A stretch of DNA of 64,000 bases from Luteimonas sp. MC1750. Its GTDB lineage: Bacteria; Pseudomonadota; Gammaproteobacteria; Xanthomonadales; Xanthomonadaceae. Location of the stretch: the NCBI RefSeq assembly GCF_016615955.1, contig NZ_CP067113.1:2914001-2978000 (forward strand), read 5' to 3'. Made by a program: the position numbers and the translations under genes. Under the pieces are notes generated by a model that had not been told where the DNA came from, ran no database searches, and saw nothing but the letters and a program-made list of their open reading frames with translations. This document shows, piece after piece, positions 27,787 through 36,345 of this stretch. Within the stretch, counting starts at the first letter, position 1; each line of letters starts with the position of its first letter.

Positions 27787-28476
27787 TCAGCCGGCCTGCC
27801 CCACCAGGGTCAATCCTTCGCGCAGCAGCCAGCGCGTGGCCGCGGCGCGGTCGGCCTGTGGCAGGCCGTCGAGCACGCCCACCAGCCAGCGGAAGGAGCG
27901 GCAGCGCGCGGCGCGGCTGGCCGCGTCACTCCCCTCGGAGGCGAGCCCGAGCATGAACCCCTCGTGCAGGAAGGTCGCGCTGACCGCGGCCGACTTCAGC
28001 ACCTGGCGCGCATGCGCGGGATCGTAGGGCTGCATCTGGCCCTGCAGCCCGGTCAGCGCGATGTCGGTGAAGGCCAGCACGAAGCGCTCGCGGCTGGCAT
28101 CGCCCAGGCGATCGACCGCGCGCTGGAACGCCGCCACGTCGCGCGCGGCGTCCGGCTCGAACAGCGTGCACAGGGCGGTGGATTCGCTGTCCGAGCGGGA
28201 GCTGGCGTGCACGGCCTTGAACAGGCGGTCGATCGCCGGGTCGGGCGCGCGCAGCAGCACGTCGTCGCCGAGCGACATCACCGCGGACGGATCGAGCTGG
28301 GAGAGGTCGATGTCGTAGCGCTGGGCGTCCGCCGACAGCACCGGCGCGAGTGCGAGCAGGAGCGCCGGCAGCGCGAGCATGCGACGCAGCCGGTGCTGCA
28401 GGCCAGTGGCGCGGCTGGCGTGGCCGGAGCGCGCGATGGCGGGACGGAACTGGATTCGGGGCGGCAGGTTCGGCAT
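27787..28476 (-). CDS. Secreted protein of unknown function
   Basis: The 229-residue product has an Arg-rich n-region and a signal peptide core LALPALLLALAPVLSADAQ (about 33-51). The mature part is helical and largely Asp/Ala/Arg. It has two Cys residues (in TALCTLF and ARCRSF) that could form a disulfide, and a KSAAVSATFLHEGFMLGLAS segment. No family was recognised. The ATG at 28476 is chosen because a TACACT box lies exactly six bases upstream. It is convergent with the YdcF-family gene. Confidence 0.65.
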   Translation of the reverse strand: MPNLPPRIQFRPAIARSGHASRATGLQHRLRRMLALPALLLALAPVLSADAQRYDIDLSQLDPSAVMSLGDDVLLRAPDPAIDRLFKAVHASSRSDSESTALCTLFEPDAARDVAAFQRAVDRLGDASRERFVLAFTDIALTGLQGQMQPYDPAHARQVLKSAAVSATFLHEGFMLGLASEGSDAASRAARCRSFRWLVGVLDGLPQADRAAATRWLLREGLTLVGQAG

Positions 28477-28482
28477 GGCGCG

Positions 28483-28488
28483 AGTGTA
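28483..28488 (-). promoter_or_regulatory. Leaderless-type -10 box of the secreted protein gene
   Basis: TACACT on the minus strand ends six bases before the ATG at 28476. Confidence 0.5.
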
Positions 28489-28585
28489 TGCAGCGACCTG
28501 CGCCGCAGGATGAACGCTGGCCACGGGCGCGGGTGCGCCGCATGCGTGTCCGCGCGCCACGGCGCGGGTGCCGCTGCCGGCGGGC

Positions 28586-29479
28586 TCAGCCGCCGCGGCG
28601 GCGCACCGGGATCCCGGATGCGGGGAAGCGCGCCACGTCCTCGCCGCCCTCGCGGATCGGCTGGCCGTGCGCGGGTGCCCACGCCATCGCGGTGACGGTT
28701 TCCCAGGTGGCGGGCAGCAGGCCGTCCTCGCCGCGCCACGGTTCGTAGGCGGCCTGCGCGGCGGCGAAGCGCCCGCGTCCGGTCAGCGCACGCCGCCGCG
28801 TGGCGAGCGCATTGGTCGCGCCCAGCGCGCGCAGGCCGCGCATGAGGTCGGCCATGTCGGGGTGGCGATGCACGTCGACGTCGCGGTCGAGCACCGGATC
28901 GCGGAACCCGGCGCGCATCAGCGCGTCGCCGAACGCGGCCATGGGCGGGAAGGGCGAGACGTGCGCCGCGGCGTCGGCGCCGGCGAACGCGGTCCGCAGT
29001 TCGTGCAGGGTGTCGGGGCCGAAGGTCGAGCACAGCAGCAGGCCACCCGGACGCAGCACGCGGCGGAAACCGGCGAACAGCGCGTCGAGGTCATCGACCC
29101 ACTGCAGGCAGAGGTTGCTGAAGATCAGGTCGACGCTGTCGTCGGCCAGGGGCAGCGCGCGGGCATCGGCGCAGATGCGGTCGATGGGCCGCTGCAGCGG
29201 GTTCCAGCCGCGCCTGGGCGCGACTTGGCGCAGCATCGGCAGCGCGAGGTCGATCGCGACCACGCGGGCCTTCGGCCAGCGCCGTCGCAGCTCGAGCGCG
29301 GCGGTCCCGGGGCCGCTGCCGAGGTCGACGATGCTCGCCGGCGACTGCTCGCCGAGGTATTCCAGCGATTCGAGCAGGCGCGATTCGATCTCGCGCTGCA
29401 GGTCGGCGGCGGCGCTGTAGCTGCCGGCCGCGCGCGAGAAAGCGCGGCGGACCTGGCGGTGGTCGAAGACGTCGTTCAT
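28586..29479 (-). CDS. bioC: Malonyl-[acyl-carrier protein] O-methyltransferase BioC
   Basis: BioC methylates malonyl-ACP (or CoA) with SAM, disguising it so that fatty acid synthesis can build the pimeloyl chain of biotin. The 297 residues include the BioC start FDHRQVRRAFSRAAGSYSAAADLQREI, the SAM-binding SIVDLGSGPGTAALEL, a D-loop VVAIDLALPMLRQ, and NLCLQWVDDLDALFAGFRRVLRPGG. The start ATG overlaps the bioH stop (ATGA). It is the last gene of the bio cluster. Confidence 0.93.
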   Translation of the reverse strand: MNDVFDHRQVRRAFSRAAGSYSAAADLQREIESRLLESLEYLGEQSPASIVDLGSGPGTAALELRRRWPKARVVAIDLALPMLRQVAPRRGWNPLQRPIDRICADARALPLADDSVDLIFSNLCLQWVDDLDALFAGFRRVLRPGGLLLCSTFGPDTLHELRTAFAGADAAAHVSPFPPMAAFGDALMRAGFRDPVLDRDVDVHRHPDMADLMRGLRALGATNALATRRRALTGRGRFAAAQAAYEPWRGEDGLLPATWETVTAMAWAPAHGQPIREGGEDVARFPASGIPVRRRGG

Positions 29480-30387
29480 GTCGATTCCGTGGCGCCCGGC
29501 GCCGTGCCCGCGCGGGCCTGCGCGAGGAAGCCGGCGATGGCCGCGGCCACCTCGTCGGCGTGGGTGAGGAAGGGGGCGTGTGCGCCGCGTTCGATCTGCA
29601 CGACGTGTGCGCCCGGCGCGGCCGCGGCGGCGGCGCGCATCGCCCGCGGATCCACCACGCGGTCGCGACGGCCGGCGATCCACAGGCTCGGCACCGCGAG
29701 TCCCGGCAGCAAGGAGCGCTGGTCCACGGTGCGCAGCAGGTCGAGCCCCTGCGCCAGCGCCGCGGCCGGCGGCTCGCCGCGCGCGAAGACCTCGCCGCGC
29801 AGCGCGCGCAGCTCGCCGCGGGCGTCGTCCGAGCCGAAGGCTTCGAGCGCGATGAAGCGCTCCAGGGTGCCGTGATAGTCGTCGCGCAGGCCCTTGGCGA
29901 AGCTGGCGAAGATCTCCGGCGACATGCCGTATCTGCCCCTGTCGTCGATCGCGGCTGTAGCCGCTCCTGCAGTTGCATGGCCTGGTGTGGCGGTCGCGGC
30001 TGGCCTCGGGGCTGTAGGAGCGGCTACAGCCGCGATCGGCGCAGCGTCGCGTACGAAGCGCGGCGCCGAACACAGCATCACCAGTCCCGGCACCTGCGTC
30101 GGGCGCAGCGCCGCCGCGCGCAGCGCGAACATGCCGCCGAGCGACCAGCCGAGCCAGGGCGCGGCCGGCACGCGCGCGGCCACTGCCGCGACCACCGCGT
30201 CCGGCTCGAGCGCGACGGCGCTGTCGCGGCTGCGGCCGTGGCCTGGCAGGTCGACGACATGCAGCTCGAAGCGGTCCGCCAGCCGCGCCACCAGCGGTGC
30301 GAACACGCCGCCGTGCATCGCCCAGCCGTGCAGCAGCACCAGCGGCGCGCCGCGGCCGTGCACGTCGATGTGCAGGTCCGCGCTCAT
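29476..30387 (-). CDS. bioH: Pimeloyl-ACP methyl ester carboxylesterase BioH with REP-derived insert
   Basis: BioH removes the methyl group from pimeloyl-ACP methyl ester, ending chain building in the biotin pathway. The alpha/beta-hydrolase marks are LLHGWAMHG, the nucleophile Ser82 in LGWSLGG, the Asp of GRRDRVVDP and the His of RGAHAPFL. At 303 residues it is about 45 longer than the usual 256. The excess is an Ala/Pro/Thr-rich segment at about 114-150, exactly where a REP doublet (29946-30038) lies in the DNA. The segment falls between SAPRFV and MSPEIF, at the start of the cap domain. Start and stop each overlap the neighbours by four bases. Confidence 0.92.
   Translation of the reverse strand: MSADLHIDVHGRGAPLVLLHGWAMHGGVFAPLVARLADRFELHVVDLPGHGRSRDSAVALEPDAVVAAVAARVPAAPWLGWSLGGMFALRAAALRPTQVPGLVMLCSAPRFVRDAAPIAAVAAPTAPRPAATATPGHATAGAATAAIDDRGRYGMSPEIFASFAKGLRDDYHGTLERFIALEAFGSDDARGELRALRGEVFARGEPPAAALAQGLDLLRTVDQRSLLPGLAVPSLWIAGRRDRVVDPRAMRAAAAAAPGAHVVQIERGAHAPFLTHADEVAAAIAGFLAQARAGTAPGATEST
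29946..30038. repeat. REP doublet inside bioH
   Basis: Arms 29946-29972 and 30012-30038 are 27-base reverse complements with one mismatch, around a 39-base spacer. Each has the GTAGGAGCGGC-TACA-GCCGCGAT form. The element is read in frame in bioH and encodes the Ala-rich PIAAVAAPT and AGAATAAID arms. No stop codon arises in this frame. Confidence 0.88.
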
Positions 30388-31388
30388 GCGCCCTTGTCCG
30401 TGCGCAGCGCGCGCTGGCGCGCCGGATGGCCGGCCGCGTGGCGCGACACCAGCCACGCGAAGACGCCGATGCCACCGATGATCAGCGCCGCGCCCGCGAG
30501 GCCGACCGCGCCGGGCACCGGCTCGCCGAGGAACAGCACGCCGATCACGATCGCGAACAGCAGCTCGGAACCCTGCATCGCCTCGACGCCGCCAAGCGCC
30601 GTCGGGTTGTCGCGCACCATGCCGGTGGCCTGGAAGAACAGGATGCTGGCAATCACGCCGGCGCTCAGCGCGACGCCCGCCGCCAGCCACACCTGCTCCG
30701 CCGGGGGCGCGCCGCTGCGCGTCCAGGCCCAGGCCGCGACCAGCCACCACAGCGGCTGGCTGGCCAGGGTCATGCCGAACACGCGCTGGGTGGCGTTGAG
30801 GTCCTCGCCACTGCGCTCCAGGTGCAGCAGCAGCAGGCGGTTGCCCAGCGGATAGGCCACCGCGGCGCCGAGCACGCAGGCCAGCGCGATCCAGCCGGCG
30901 CGGTCGATGGCACCGCCGCCGTGGCCGGCCTGCAGCAGCAGCACGCCGGCCAGGATCAGCGCCGCGACCATCAGCGCGGCGCGCGGGATCCGCCGGCGCG
31001 CGTCGCGATACAGCAGCGGCGCGCACAGGATCCCCGCAACCACGGTGAACTGGAAGCTGCCCGCGACCAGCCACGACGGGCCGCTGGACGCGGCGAACGA
31101 CAGCAGCAGGTAGAACGCGCCGAAACCGATCGCGCTGCAGCGCAGCCAGGCCAGGGGATGGCGGCGGATGGCGCGCCACACCGGCGCCGCGCCGCCCTGC
31201 CACGGCAGCAGCGGAAGCAGCAGCGGCAGGGTGATCAGGTAGCGCAGGCAGGCGGTCCAGGTCCAGTCGCCGCCGGCGTTCGCACCGACGCGGTTGAGCA
31301 CGTAGGTCATGGTGAAGAACAGCGCCGAGCACAGGCCAAGGCCGACGGCGGCCAGCGCGCGGCTGGTGGCGGGAACGGCAGCGGGCAC
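30384..31388 (-). CDS. DMT-superfamily (EmrE/EamA-like) transporter within the biotin operon
   Basis: A 334-residue inner-membrane protein with ten predicted helices in two repeats, typical of drug/metabolite transporters. Marks include FFTMTYVLNRVGANAGGDW in helix 1, SFAASSGPSWLVAGSFQFTVVAG, and in the second half VRDNPTALGGVEAMQGSELLFAIVIGVLFLGEP. It resembles the putative multidrug-resistance efflux family. It starts at a GTG five bases after the bioF stop, and its stop overlaps the bioH ATG, so it is made with the biotin enzymes. Transport of biotin or a precursor is an inference from this position. Confidence 0.78.
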   Translation of the reverse strand: MPAAVPATSRALAAVGLGLCSALFFTMTYVLNRVGANAGGDWTWTACLRYLITLPLLLPLLPWQGGAAPVWRAIRRHPLAWLRCSAIGFGAFYLLLSFAASSGPSWLVAGSFQFTVVAGILCAPLLYRDARRRIPRAALMVAALILAGVLLLQAGHGGGAIDRAGWIALACVLGAAVAYPLGNRLLLLHLERSGEDLNATQRVFGMTLASQPLWWLVAAWAWTRSGAPPAEQVWLAAGVALSAGVIASILFFQATGMVRDNPTALGGVEAMQGSELLFAIVIGVLFLGEPVPGAVGLAGAALIIGGIGVFAWLVSRHAAGHPARQRALRTDKGA

Positions 31389-31392
31389 GGGA

Positions 31393-32592
31393 TCAGGCGG
31401 CGCGCGCGGCGTCGACGTCGTCGCGGGCCCGCGCCAGCGCCGCGACCAGCGCATCGACCTGGTCGTCGCCATGGGCCGCGCACAGCGTCACGCGCAGGCG
31501 CGCGCGACCCTCGGGCACGGTCGGCGGGCGGATCGCGGCGACGCGGAAACCGGCGACCTCCAGGCGCGCCGCCATGTCGAGGGCGCGCGCGTTGTCGCCA
31601 CACGGCACCGGCTGGATCGGCGTGGCGGAGTCGGGGAGCGCGAAGCCGCGCGCGTGCATGCCATCGCGGAAGCGCTGCACCAGCGCGGCGAGCTTGTCGC
31701 GCCGCCAGTGTTCGCGACGCGCGAGCTTCACCGCCGCCAGCGCCGCCGCGGCCTGCGGCGGCGGCAGCGCGGTGGTGTAGAGGTAGGGGCGCGCGTTGCC
31801 GGCCAGGTGTTCGACCAGGTCGACGTCGCCGGCGACCACCGCGCCGTAGCCGCCCAGCGCCTTGCCCAGGGTCACCAGTTGCAGCGGCACCTCGTCCACG
31901 CCCAGGCGCGCCTCGGCCACGCTGCCGCGACCGCCGGGGCCGAGCACGCCCACGCCGTGCGCATCGTCGACGTACAGCAGCGCCGACTGCACGCGCGCCA
32001 CCAGCGCCAGCTGGCGCAGCGGTGCGACGTCGCCGTCCATGCTGAAGACGCCGTCGGTGGCCAGCATCGCGGCGCCGGTGGGCACGGTGCGCAGCTGGCG
32101 CAGCGCGCCCTCGGCGTCGCCGTGCGGGTAGCGGCGCAGGCGGCAGCCGGCCAGGCGCGCGCCGTCGATCAGGCTGGCGTGGTTGAGGCGGTCCTGCACG
32201 CTGGTGTCGTCCTCGCCCAGCAGCGCCTGCTGCACGGCCAGGTTGGCCGCATAGCCGCTGCCGAAGACCAGCGCGCGCGGCACCTGCAGCCAGTCGGCGA
32301 CCTCGCGCTCCAGGGCTTCATGCGCGACGTGGTGGCCGCACACCAGGTGCGAGCCGATGCCGCCGACGCCGTCGCGCGCGGCCGCGCCCTGCACCGCATC
32401 GACCACCTGGAACTGCTGGGCGAGGCCGAGATAGTCGTTGCCGCAGAAGTTCAGCAGCCAGCGGTCGTCGATCTGCAGGCGCACGCCGTCGCGGCGGGTC
32501 ACCACGCGGCGGCTGCGCACCAGGTCGTGGGCGAGCACGTCCGCGCGCTGGGCCTGGACGCGGCGGCGGAGATCGGGGCGTGCGGCGGCCAT
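31393..32592 (-). CDS. bioF: 8-amino-7-oxononanoate synthase BioF
   Basis: BioF condenses pimeloyl-ACP (or CoA) with L-alanine using PLP to give KAPA, the first ring-forming precursor of biotin. The 399 residues match the alpha-oxoamine synthase family: [39 protein letters not shown], the [16 protein letters not shown] block with the PLP-contacting Asp, and Lys244 in [10 protein letters not shown] as Schiff-base lysine. The ATG is ten bases downstream of the bioB stop. An AGGA before it can serve as ribosome-binding site. Confidence 0.96.
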   Translation of the reverse strand: MAAARPDLRRRVQAQRADVLAHDLVRSRRVVTRRDGVRLQIDDRWLLNFCGNDYLGLAQQFQVVDAVQGAAARDGVGGIGSHLVCGHHVAHEALEREVADWLQVPRALVFGSGYAANLAVQQALLGEDDTSVQDRLNHASLIDGARLAGCRLRRYPHGDAEGALRQLRTVPTGAAMLATDGVFSMDGDVAPLRQLALVARVQSALLYVDDAHGVGVLGPGGRGSVAEARLGVDEVPLQLVTLGKALGGYGAVVAGDVDLVEHLAGNARPYLYTTALPPPQAAAALAAVKLARREHWRRDKLAALVQRFRDGMHARGFALPDSATPIQPVPCGDNARALDMAARLEVAGFRVAAIRPPTVPEGRARLRVTLCAAHGDDQVDALVAALARARDDVDAARAA

Positions 32593-32601
32593 GCGGCGAT
32601 C

Positions 32602-33663
32602 CTAGGCGACGCAGCGACCTGGCGGGCCGACGATGTCGGCGTGCACGGTGCCGCCATGGTCATGGCCTTCGGCATCGACGGAGACCTGCATCGCGCGCAG
32701 GCCGAGGCGCTCGAACAGCGCCTGGTCGCGGGCGACGTCCGGGTTGCCGGTGGTCAGCAGCTTCTCGCCGTGGAAGATCGAGTTGGCGCCGGCCGAGAAG
32801 CACAGCGCCTGCAGCTCGTCGGACATCTGCTCGCGCCCGGCGGAAAGCCGCACCATCGAACGCGGCATGAGGATGCGGGCCACGGCGATCGTGCGCACGA
32901 ACTCGAAGGGATCCAGTTCGGTGGTCCCGTGCAGCGGCGTGCCTTCGACCTGCACCAGGCGGTTGATCGGCACCGAGTCCGGGTGCGCCGGCATGGTCGC
33001 CAGGGTCTGCAGGAAGCCGGCGCGCTGGCGGCGGGTCTCGCCCATGCCGACGATGCCGCCGCAGCAGGTCTTGAGCCCGGCGTCGCGCACGTGGCCGAGC
33101 GTGTCGAAGCGGTCCTGCAGCTCGCGGGTGCGGATGATCGCGCCGTAGTGCTCGGGATCGGTGTCGATGTTGTGGTTGTAGTAGTCGAGGCCCGCGTCCT
33201 TCAGCGCCTGCGCCTGCGGCGCACTGAGCATGCCGAGCGTGGCGCAGGTTTCGAGGCCGAGCGACTTCACCCCGGCGATCATCGCGGCCACCTTCGGGAT
33301 GTCGCGGTCCTTGGGCGAGCGCCAGGCGGCGCCCATGCAGAAGCGCGAGGCGCCGGCGGCCTTGGCCTGGCGCGCCTTGTCCATCACCGCTTCGGTCTCC
33401 ATCAGCTTCTGCGCGTCGACGCCGGTGTCGTAGCGCTGGGCCTGCGGGCAGTAGGCGCAGTCCTCGGGGCAGCCGCCGGTTTTCACCGACAGCAGGGTGC
33501 TGACCTGGACCTCGGCGGGATCGAAGGCCTGGCGGTGCACGCTGGCGGCGCGGAACAGCAGCTCGGGGAACGGCAGCTCGAACAGGGCCTCGACCTCGCT
33601 GCGGGTCCAGTCATGGCGCGGCGTGGCGGCCTCGCGGGCGGGGAATTCGCTGACGGCGGGCAT
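32602..33663 (-). CDS. bioB: Biotin synthase BioB
   Basis: A radical-SAM enzyme that inserts sulfur into dethiobiotin. The 353 residues contain the SAM-cluster motif CPEDCAYC with Cys65, Cys69 and Cys72. Further family segments are [59 protein letters not shown] and the second-cluster region with [17 protein letters not shown]. The ATG at 33663 follows an AGGAA ribosome-binding site. The first gene of the bioB-bioF-DMT-bioH-bioC cluster, divergent from comF with 49 bases between starts. Confidence 0.97.
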   Translation of the reverse strand: MPAVSEFPAREAATPRHDWTRSEVEALFELPFPELLFRAASVHRQAFDPAEVQVSTLLSVKTGGCPEDCAYCPQAQRYDTGVDAQKLMETEAVMDKARQAKAAGASRFCMGAAWRSPKDRDIPKVAAMIAGVKSLGLETCATLGMLSAPQAQALKDAGLDYYNHNIDTDPEHYGAIIRTRELQDRFDTLGHVRDAGLKTCCGGIVGMGETRRQRAGFLQTLATMPAHPDSVPINRLVQVEGTPLHGTTELDPFEFVRTIAVARILMPRSMVRLSAGREQMSDELQALCFSAGANSIFHGEKLLTTGNPDVARDQALFERLGLRAMQVSVDAEGHDHGGTVHADIVGPPGRCVA

Positions 33664-33712
33664 GGCGGGTTCCTGAGGGCCTGGCGCAGGCAGACCGGGC
33701 AGTCTGGAAAGC

Positions 33713-34612
33713 ATGCCCGGACCTGTCAACCTCGCGCGGGCCGCCGCGGTTGACGGCTGGCTGTCCCGGCTGGGCCGCCGACTCTGGGCTCCGCGCTGCC
33801 TGGTCTGCGCGGAGCCCGCGCCCGGCCGCCTGGACCTCTGCGCGCACTGCGAGGCCGCCCTGCCGTGGATGCCACCGGCCTGCCTGAGCTGCGCGATGCC
33901 GCTGCCGCTATCGCTGTCGCCGCCGCTGCCGCCGCCGCCGTTTGTAGGAGCGGCTACAGCCGCGATTGGCAGGGATACCGCGACGGCGATCGCGGCTGTA
34001 GCCGCTCCTACAGAAGGCGCCCGCACGGAAGCCGCTTGCACAACACACGGGGACAAGGCCGCGAGGCCGCCCGCGTACCCATTTAGCCGACTCTGCAGCG
34101 CCTGCCAGCACGACCCGCCGCCGCTGGCGGAAGCGCACGCCGCCTTCCTCTACGGCTTTCCACTCGACCGCCTGCTGCCGCGGCTGAAGTTCCACCGCGA
34201 CCTGGCGGCGGGACGCCTGCTGGCGCAGTCCATGGCCGTCGCCTTCGCGCAGCGCAGCCGACCCGACGCGCTGGTCCCGATCCCCCTGCACCGCCAGCGG
34301 CTTCGCGAACGCGGCTACAACCAGGCGCTGGAACTGGCCCGGCCGCTGGGCCGGATGCTCGGCATCCCGGTGCGCGGCGACCTGCTCCGCCGAAGGCGCG
34401 CCACCGCCGCGCAGTCGCGGCTGGACGCCGGCGCGCGCGCGGCCAACCTGCACGACGCCTTCGAGGTGCCGGGCACCCGGCCGGTGCCCGCCCACGTGAT
34501 CCTGGTCGACGACGTGATGACCACCGGCGCCACCCTGTACGCGGCGGCCGATGCCCTGCTCGATGCCGGCGCCGACCGCGTCGACGCCTGGGTCTGCGCG
34601 CGCGCGCCGTGA
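33713..34612 (+). CDS. comF: ComF-family amidophosphoribosyltransferase-like protein with REP-derived insert
   Basis: ComF proteins carry an N-terminal zinc finger and a PRTase fold and are needed for DNA uptake in competent bacteria. The zinc-finger Cys pairs are CLVC, CAHC, CLSC and CSAC. The PRTase part has [18 protein letters not shown] and the PRPP loop [14 protein letters not shown]. At 299 residues it is some 50-60 longer than usual. The excess, [20 protein letters not shown] and onward, separates CLSC from CSAC and coincides with a REP doublet at 33943-34012. A CAGTCT box lies seven bases before the ATG. Confidence 0.88.
   Translation: MPGPVNLARAAAVDGWLSRLGRRLWAPRCLVCAEPAPGRLDLCAHCEAALPWMPPACLSCAMPLPLSLSPPLPPPPFVGAATAAIGRDTATAIAAVAAPTEGARTEAACTTHGDKAARPPAYPFSRLCSACQHDPPPLAEAHAAFLYGFPLDRLLPRLKFHRDLAAGRLLAQSMAVAFAQRSRPDALVPIPLHRQRLRERGYNQALELARPLGRMLGIPVRGDLLRRRRATAAQSRLDAGARAANLHDAFEVPGTRPVPAHVILVDDVMTTGATLYAAADALLDAGADRVDAWVCARAP
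33943..34012. repeat. REP doublet inside comF
   Basis: Arms 33943-33966 and 33989-34012 are perfect 24-base reverse complements around a 22-base spacer. They are read in frame as [10 protein letters not shown] and [10 protein letters not shown], the same Ala-rich frame used in bioH. Confidence 0.9.
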
Positions 34613-34615
34613 GCG

Positions 34616-36337
34616 CTACGAGGGGCGGATGGAGTCCGCAGTCGGTTCGGTCAGCACCTGCGGGTCCGCGGCCGGCTCGGTGTGCAGGGCGCTGGTCTGG
34701 CGCTCGATCATGCGCCGCACGCGCGGTGCCTCGGGCCCGCGGTGCAGCGCGCGCAGCTGCGCCGGGATCGTGGCGTCGTCGTGGGTGAGGCGGCTGGTGT
34801 GGCGGATGTAGTCGAGCCAGGTCGGCGTCGCGTAGCGCTCGATCCAGACCTCCGGATCGGCCAGGTCACGCATCACCCGCCAGTGGCGCGCGCCGTCACG
34901 GCGGCGGATCCGGCGCCGCTCGGCCATCGCGCCGAGGAACTCCAGCACGTCCTCTTCGCCGATCCGGTATTCGATCGTGACCACCACCGGCCCGGTGCGT
35001 GCCTGCACCGGAACCGCCGTGTCCGGCTCCCGCCAGGGGCGGAGCGGATCGAGGTTGAGCTCGGCGAGCCGGGCCAGCGGGATCCACAGGCCCAGCGCGG
35101 CGCTCGCCAGCATGGTCGCGGCGGCCACGAACAGCGCGGTGCGCACGTCGCTGCGGTCGGCGATCGCGCCCCACTGCCAGCTGCCCAGGGCCATGCCGCC
35201 GAACGCCGCCATCTGGTACAGCGACAGCGCCCGGGCCACCACCCAGCGCGGCGTGGACAGCTGCACGGTGACGTTGAAGGTCGACAGCGCCAGCACCCAG
35301 GACGCACCGCACAGCGACAGGGCCACCATCGTCAGCAGCAGCATCCCGCTCACCGCCGCGATCGCCGCGCCGGCCGCGAACGCGACGCAGGCGCAGCGCA
35401 CCAGGGACTCGCTCGACAGCGACTCGCGCAGGCGCGTGCTGCCCATCGCGCCGCCGATCGCGCCCAGCCCGAAGGCGCCCAGCAGCAGGCCGTAGGTCAT
35501 CGGCCCGCCCGCGATCACGTCCCTGGCCACCAGCGGCATCAGCGCCATGATCGCGCTGGCACCGATGCCGAAGACCACCGCGCGCACCAGCACGGTGCGG
35601 ATGGCCGGCGACATCGCCACGTAGCGCAGGCCGGCGGCCATCGCGCTGCCGAGCGCCTCGCGCGGAAGCTGGCGCGGGCTCCGCTCCGGGCGCCAGCGCG
35701 CCAGCACCACGACCAGGGCGACGTAGCTCACCGCATTGACCGCGAACGCCGCGGCCGCGCCCGCCGCCGCGACGATCGCGCCGCCGATCGCCGGGCCCAC
35801 GCTGCGCGCGATGTTGAAGCCCATGCTGTTGAAGGCGACCGCGCCGGGCAGCTCGGCTCGCGGCACCATGTCGCCCACCGACGCCTGCCACGCCGGCGCG
35901 TTGAACGCCGAACCGCAGCCGATCAGGAAGGTGAAGAGCAGCAGCAGCCACGGCGTGATCAGCCCCGCCCAGGCGCACACCGCCAGCACGACCGAGACCA
36001 GCAGCATGAAGACCTGGGCCGCCAGCATCATCCGGCGGCGGTCGAAGCTGTCGGCCATCGCGCCGGCCACCAGCGAGAACAGCACCACCGGCAGCGCGAC
36101 CGAGGCCTGGACCAGCGCGACCATGTCGGCCGACTGCGCGATCGAGAGCATCAGCCAGGACGCGCCGACCGACTGGATCATGCCGCCGAAGTTGGACGAT
36201 GCGCTGGCCAGCCAGACGCGGCGGAACACGGGATAGCGCATCGCCGACAGCGCCGACGGACGCGGCGTCGGGCCGGGCGGCTGGTCGGGCCTCGGGCCAG
36301 GCGTCACGCCGGGCGGCTGGTCGGGAGCCTGCGCCAT
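34616..36337 (-). CDS. MFS transporter (MFS_3/EntS-type) with C-terminal soluble domain
   Basis: A 573-residue major-facilitator protein with 12 predicted helices (about 33-430), of the MFS_3 group (enterobactin-exporter-like). Marks are FRRVWLASASSNFGGMIQSVGASWLM, SFDRRRMMLAAQ and the long PAWQASVGDMVPRAELPGAVAFNSMGFNIARSVGPAIGG signature. The last 130 residues form a soluble domain resembling an antibiotic-biosynthesis-monooxygenase-like ferredoxin fold (VVVTIEYRIGEEDVLEFLGAM). The N-terminus has a Pro-rich duplicated DQPPG motif. It starts eight bases after the ubiA stop; the substrate is unknown. Confidence 0.82.
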   Translation of the reverse strand: MAQAPDQPPGVTPGPRPDQPPGPTPRPSALSAMRYPVFRRVWLASASSNFGGMIQSVGASWLMLSIAQSADMVALVQASVALPVVLFSLVAGAMADSFDRRRMMLAAQVFMLLVSVVLAVCAWAGLITPWLLLLFTFLIGCGSAFNAPAWQASVGDMVPRAELPGAVAFNSMGFNIARSVGPAIGGAIVAAAGAAAAFAVNAVSYVALVVVLARWRPERSPRQLPREALGSAMAAGLRYVAMSPAIRTVLVRAVVFGIGASAIMALMPLVARDVIAGGPMTYGLLLGAFGLGAIGGAMGSTRLRESLSSESLVRCACVAFAAGAAIAAVSGMLLLTMVALSLCGASWVLALSTFNVTVQLSTPRWVVARALSLYQMAAFGGMALGSWQWGAIADRSDVRTALFVAAATMLASAALGLWIPLARLAELNLDPLRPWREPDTAVPVQARTGPVVVTIEYRIGEEDVLEFLGAMAERRRIRRRDGARHWRVMRDLADPEVWIERYATPTWLDYIRHTSRLTHDDATIPAQLRALHRGPEAPRVRRMIERQTSALHTEPAADPQVLTEPTADSIRPS

Positions 36338-36345
36338 CGGCGCGG

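Noticed and set aside
33943..34012. comF as a pseudogene disrupted by a REP
   Set aside because: The frame is intact through the insert, and the PRPP loop and all Cys pairs are present, so it is listed as a gene with an insert.
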